A stretch of DNA of 64,000 bases from Parvularcula sp039818345 (lineage in GTDB: Bacteria; Pseudomonadota; Alphaproteobacteria; Caulobacterales; Parvularculaceae), in assembly GCA_039818345.1 (NCBI GenBank), contig JBCBUC010000020.1, positions 4,681 to 68,680 on the forward strand. The letters run 5' to 3'. The notes below the pieces were generated by a model. That model did no database searches. It saw nothing but the letters and a program-made list of their open reading frames with translations, and had not been told where the DNA came from. Shown in pieces: positions 61,109-64,000 of the stretch; the stretch's first letter is position 1; every line of letters starts with the position of its first letter. Position numbers and translations under genes: made by a program.

Positions 61109-61789
61109 ATGGACGGCGAAGAGGACCCCGATCGCGATCGGCTGAGACCGTTTACCGGGCCAGAGCTTGGCGCGCTTGCCCACCTCTACCGCGGGGAGGT
61201 CTATCGCTCGACGATCTGGCGGACCCGGCTCGATGCGACGACCAATTGGTCCGTCGTCAGCTTGGGGCTTGCGCTCACGATTTCGTATCAGTCGCCCGAG
61301 GCATCAGCCTTGCCGCTTTTCCTGGTCGCATTTTTGATTGGCGTCTTCTTATATCTCGAGGCGCGCCGGTACCGGTATTTTAACGTCTGGCGGGCCCGGG
61401 CGCGTTGGCTAGAGATCCATTTCTACGCGCCCATGCTGCATCAACGGCCAGTGGAAAATCTTCAGTGGCAGGATCGCCTGGCCGAAGACTATGAGCGGCC
61501 AGAGCACCATATCAAATTCAGCCGCGCCCTAGGGCGCCGATTGCGCAGGAACTATCTTTGGATTTTCGGTGTGCAGACGTTGGCGCTATTGGGTAAGGTC
61601 TTCGCCCATGAAAGGCCAGGGGATGACACGGTGAATTTTGATAACCTGGCGCTTGGCCCGATCCCTGGCGAGGTCGCGCTTGGGATCAATCTCGTAGGAT
61701 TTGCAGGCCTTGTCCTCTTTACCTGGATCATTTGGGCCATGGACCGACGGCGGTTCACCAAGAACATGAACCCGATCTCAATGGGATAA
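61109..61789 (+). CDS. DUF2270 membrane protein
   Basis: 226 residues; AAGGAG lies eight bases before the ATG at 61109. Start RPFTGPELGALAHLYRGEVYRSTIWRTRLDATTNWSVVSLGL is typical of DUF2270. Helices at about 47-85, 145-165 and 190-215; YLEARRYRYFNVWRARARWLE follows the first pair. Function unknown. It converges with the sulfotransferase gene 12 bases on. Confidence 0.85.
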   Translation: MDGEEDPDRDRLRPFTGPELGALAHLYRGEVYRSTIWRTRLDATTNWSVVSLGLALTISYQSPEASALPLFLVAFLIGVFLYLEARRYRYFNVWRARARWLEIHFYAPMLHQRPVENLQWQDRLAEDYERPEHHIKFSRALGRRLRRNYLWIFGVQTLALLGKVFAHERPGDDTVNFDNLALGPIPGEVALGINLVGFAGLVLFTWIIWAMDRRRFTKNMNPISMG

Positions 61790-61801
61790 GGGGTTAGCTG
61801 A

Positions 61802-62653
61802 TTATTTGGTGATCTTCGCGAGCTGACGATCCCACACAGAGGGGTCGAGACCAAAATCTTCAACCGCCATTTGATATTCGTCTTCGTAATGCCCTTTGAG
61901 CTCGTCTAGTAAGGCTCTTGGGTAACGAAACGCCTTTTCGGTGCTGTTCTCTTTGGTGTCGGCATCAAACCTCGCGGCATCCAAACCGAGCACGTCGGAC
62001 AAGCGTTGCTGCTCCGCAGGTTCAAAGAGCGTTTCATAAAAACCGAAGAAGATATCCTCTTCATCGAATTGGGAGCGGATGCGATTGACCGTCTCTCTGT
62101 AGGAGGAGCGAATACGGTCACGCGACCCGCCGCAGGAGGTTTTGAGACGGTCGGACATCTCGCTGACGGACGTTCGTTCAAGCTTCTTTGTGTCACGCAT
62201 ATGCATTTTGATCGAGCTTTCCATCCGCGTGACAGGTTCGCGCATCAAGAAGACAACCTGCGTTCGAATGGCTCGTTGCTGGAATGTTGATTTGATCGAG
62301 CCCAGAACATCGTCCGGCAAACCCGCATAAGACGGGGTGATATCGGCAGAAAACCCTTCGTCTTTCTCGATTAGTTCGTCAAAATACTGATAATATTGAT
62401 TAACATCGAGCAGCATATGGAAGCGCCGTGTAATGAACTGTTCCATATAGTCTTTTGGATGCTCGGTAATAGCCTTAGCGAGGCGCTTTCCAATGAGCTT
62501 TCTAAAGGGCAGTGCGTGGCTCAAATGGATGGCATCAAAGATGTGCATCTCTTTGGTCGCCGGTTCGGCAAAATGGGGCTGCGATGTCAGCTGCTTATAG
62601 AGCCAGGTTGTGCCCGCCTTTTGGGCACCCAATCCCAGAATAAATCGACGCAT
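61802..62653 (-). CDS. PAPS-dependent sulfotransferase
   Basis: 283 residues from the ATG at 62653 (open frame to 62674). The 5'-phosphosulfate loop is ILGLGAQKAGTTWLYKQL at residues 5-22, and the 3'-phosphate site is MREPVTRMESSIKMHM. Catalysis transfers sulfate from PAPS to a hydroxyl or amine on a carbohydrate or other acceptor. No signal peptide. A sulfated glycan or lipid made here could relate to the two sulfatases in the same window, but they are 43 kb away and there is no direct evidence. Confidence 0.85.
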   Translation of the reverse strand: MRRFILGLGAQKAGTTWLYKQLTSQPHFAEPATKEMHIFDAIHLSHALPFRKLIGKRLAKAITEHPKDYMEQFITRRFHMLLDVNQYYQYFDELIEKDEGFSADITPSYAGLPDDVLGSIKSTFQQRAIRTQVVFLMREPVTRMESSIKMHMRDTKKLERTSVSEMSDRLKTSCGGSRDRIRSSYRETVNRIRSQFDEEDIFFGFYETLFEPAEQQRLSDVLGLDAARFDADTKENSTEKAFRYPRALLDELKGHYEDEYQMAVEDFGLDPSVWDRQLAKITK

Positions 62654-62741
62654 GACGGCCCGTTGATCGCGCAAAATTGCAAAGCCATTGGACTAAGGAA
62701 CGGCTCCGGGGCTGTCAATCATGCCGGGAGGCGTCACGCCC

Positions 62742-63032
62742 TTAGGTAAAGAACGGCGCAGGGCGATACTCCGTGATCTCTATATCTCGGAAGACATCCG
62801 CTTTGATATAAGGGTCCTCGGCGAGGATCCGGTCGAGCGCCTCGCGGCTCTCTGCATGATAAACCAGCATCGAGCCGACCATGTTTCCATCCGTGTCAAG
62901 AAGAGCGCCGCCGAGGAGCATGGTGCCTTCTGCCTTGAGCCGCTCCACCATCGCAAGATGCGCCTCCCGCGCCTGAAGCCGCCGTTCCGGCTCACCTGGA
63001 TGGTCGCGACCAATGACATGGTAGTGGGGCAT
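62742..63032 (-). CDS. YciI-family protein
   Basis: 96 residues: HYHVIGRDHPGEPERRLQAREAHLAMVERL and GALLDTDGNMVGSMLVYHAESREALDRILAEDPY match the YciI-like ferredoxin fold (DGNMVGSM and AEDPY blocks). Small dimeric protein of uncertain role. Single gene; downstream of it lies the sulfotransferase and upstream the second REP/GIY-YIG cluster. Confidence 0.85.
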   Translation of the reverse strand: MPHYHVIGRDHPGEPERRLQAREAHLAMVERLKAEGTMLLGGALLDTDGNMVGSMLVYHAESREALDRILAEDPYIKADVFRDIEITEYRPAPFFT

Positions 63033-63076
63033 GGGGGTCTCCTTTGGCCCGGGAGCTAGCGCAGATCCCGCGCCCC

Positions 63077-63111
63077 GTCATCCCGGGCGAGCGCTAGCGA
63101 AACCCGGGACC
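63077..63111 (+). repeat. REP-like palindrome next to the second GIY-YIG gene
   Basis: GTCATCCCGGGCGAGCGCTAGCGAAACCCGGGACC: TCCCGGG and CCCGGGA pair, with CGCTAGCG between. It shares the GTCATCCCGG head with the 9.3-9.9 kb copies. It ends two bases before the GIY-YIG stop codon at 63114-63116. Confidence 0.75.
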
Positions 63112-63113
63112 GG

Positions 63114-63416
63114 TCAGCCGCGCATGATCTCAGCGCTGAGGTCATGCCAATGGCGATTGGTCGTTTCGATCAGGTCCCTCTTCCAGCGCCTGGGCCAGGT
63201 TTTGATCCGTTTCTCGCGATGCACAGCGCCGCCGATCGTGGCGTGACGCTCAAACCAGACGAGCTTGGTGCAGCCATACCTCGCCGGAAACCGCGCGCCC
63301 GCGCCCGCCTTATGCTGGCTCATCCGTGTGAGGAGGTCTGACGACACGCCTGTATACAGCGCCCCATTCTTGCGGTTGGCGAGCATATAGGTGGCGATGA
63401 GATCAAACCTAGCCAT
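63114..63416 (-). CDS. GIY-YIG superfamily small nuclease (URI type), second copy
   Basis: 100 residues. Core ATYMLANRKNGALYTGVSSDLLTRMSQHK with the variant YTG and the conserved Arg, then REKRIKTWPRRWKRDLIE with Glu. Paralogue of the 9336 gene. The same arrangement is seen: a REP palindrome right after the stop and repeats beyond the start. It is diverged enough from the first copy (roughly 40 percent identity by eye) not to be a recent duplicate. Confidence 0.8.
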   Translation of the reverse strand: MARFDLIATYMLANRKNGALYTGVSSDLLTRMSQHKAGAGARFPARYGCTKLVWFERHATIGGAVHREKRIKTWPRRWKRDLIETTNRHWHDLSAEIMRG

Positions 63417-63463
63417 GCGTTATGTTCGCATTATGTTCCATCGCAGTCAAGGCTCTTGAACAG

Positions 63464-63569
63464 CGCTCTCCACGGCGAAGGCGTAGCCTGAGACCGTGGA
63501 GCCCATCTCGGAACGTCCGTGCACTCCACTTTCAGGAGATGGACGCCACGGTCGGGGCCGTGGCGAGCG
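63464..63569. repeat. 106-bp repeat, copy 1
   Basis: Begins CGCTCTCCACGG and ends CCGTGGCGAGCG. It contains two hairpins: CTCCACGG...CCGTGGAG and CGCCACGG...CCGTGGCG. A second copy is at 63628-63733. Confidence 0.8.
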
Positions 63570-63627
63570 CCCGAGAGAGAGACCTCCTCAAGACCGGCAA
63601 CCCACGGCACTTGGTATTCCAAATCCG

Positions 63628-63733
63628 CGCTCTCCACGGCGAGGGCAAAGCCCGAGACCGTGGAGCCCATCTCTGACCGTCTGCACACACCAGTTTCAGG
63701 AGTTGGGCGCCACGGTCTTCGCCGTGGCGAGCG
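63628..63733. repeat. 106-bp repeat, copy 2
   Basis: Same length and hairpins as copy 1. Roughly 85 percent identical by eye; differences lie mostly in loops (for example the second hairpin loop is TTC against GGG) and in the conserved spacer. Copies are 58 bases apart in the same orientation. Confidence 0.8.
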
Positions 63734-63762
63734 TGCAGCGGAAACCTTGGCCCCCCAGGACT

Positions 63763-63884
63763 GTCATCCCGGCCGAAGCGAAGCGAAGAGCCGGGACCCA
63801 TGGCAGAAGGCGTGCATTCGAGCCTACGCAGGAGGAATCAACCTGCCATGGGTCCCGGATAGCCCTTCGGGCTTCCGGGATGAC
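63763..63884. repeat. REPIN-like element, second copy
   Basis: 122 bp. Left palindrome starts GTCATCCCGGCCGAAG; right one ends CCGGGATGAC. The spacer between CCATGGCAGAA and TGGGTCCCGGATA is 15 bases, CTACGCAGGA, 15 bases, exactly as in 9741-9854, though the 15-base parts differ. Confidence 0.8.
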
Positions 63885-64000
63885 GGATGCGCTGACCATC
63901 CGCTGGTCGCGGACAGGAGGGGAGCCGGGGTCCTATGCGCGCGGTGATCGCAGCGAATGGGTGCAGTTGGGGGGTGCCGCGATATCAAGAGGTCCCAGCC
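63885..64000. other. Window edge, no gene called
   Basis: 116 bases after the last repeat. A short frame could open at an ATG near 63935 but it is cut by the edge and has no recognisable start, so nothing is called. Confidence 0.3.

Noticed and set aside
63464..63733. CRISPR array
   Set aside because: Only two imperfect 106-bp units with internal hairpins and no regular spacers; no cas gene nearby.
63422..63947. Frames of 85-140 codons across the 63.4-63.9 kb repeats
   Set aside because: Entirely within repeat units; no start signals.

Overview
The window looks like chromosomal DNA of a G+C-rich alphaproteobacterium, probably aerobic, heterotrophic and marine or environmental. Supporting signs are the first residues of a CtaE-type cytochrome oxidase subunit III, gltB-gltD, UbiD and UbiX, two YdcH-type (DUF465) genes, a TonB-dependent receptor, a lone class I nrdB, and a tRNA-His with G1:U72 and A73 instead of the extra G-1 and C73. 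That tRNA form is known from a large alphaproteobacterial clade. Genus cannot be read from the sequence. No phage, plasmid, insertion sequence, rRNA or CRISPR array was seen.

Layout. 1-9252: ctaE end, an envelope Sel1/peptidoglycan-binding protein with a lipoprotein, a SulP transporter, ubiD, and a subtilisin-like lipoprotein. 9.3-9.9 kb: REP/REPIN-like palindromes around a small GIY-YIG gene. 9.9-14.9 kb: a DUF5677-like gene, nrdB, a frameshifted msrA, a MmyB-type XRE regulator, and a DUF1214/DUF1254 pair. 15-18.4 kb: two adjacent membrane-anchored sulfatases. 18.5-22.8 kb: DUF1330, GST and DUF2855 genes and a TetR. 22.9-28.8 kb: gltD-gltB. 29-35.4 kb: a TetR facing a catabolic operon (acyl-CoA dehydrogenase, enoyl-CoA hydratase, deleted thiolase, SDR, methylacyl-CoA racemase, P450), with a 15-bp operator-like sequence shared by both promoters. 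35.5-40 kb: GMC oxidoreductase, lipoprotein, TetR with a double operator, Rieske oxygenase.

40-56.8 kb is the most unusual part. It holds a hydantoinase/oxoprolinase-type gene, a cytoplasmic DUF917 gene and a TonB-dependent receptor in one operon. Next come a MalT-like regulator, a second DUF917-family protein that carries a signal peptide, an ornithine cyclodeaminase-type reductase divergent from a proline-racemase-superfamily enzyme, a large exported BNR propeller protein and an M24 (prolidase-like) peptidase. A 10-bp sequence occurs upstream of both the hydantoinase operon and the exported DUF917 gene. I infer a scavenging system for proline-like, hydroxyproline-like or cyclic-imide compounds; the substrate is not shown by the sequence.

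56.8-64 kb: tRNA-His, an M48 lipoprotein protease, an SDR lacking its catalytic Tyr and Lys, YdcH, ubiX with TIGR02444 and YdcH genes, a lipoprotein, DUF2270, a sulfotransferase, YciI, and a second GIY-YIG gene inside a second REP/REPIN cluster. Several annotated starts lie downstream of the longest open frame because a ribosome binding site or signal peptide fixes them; these are stated per gene.
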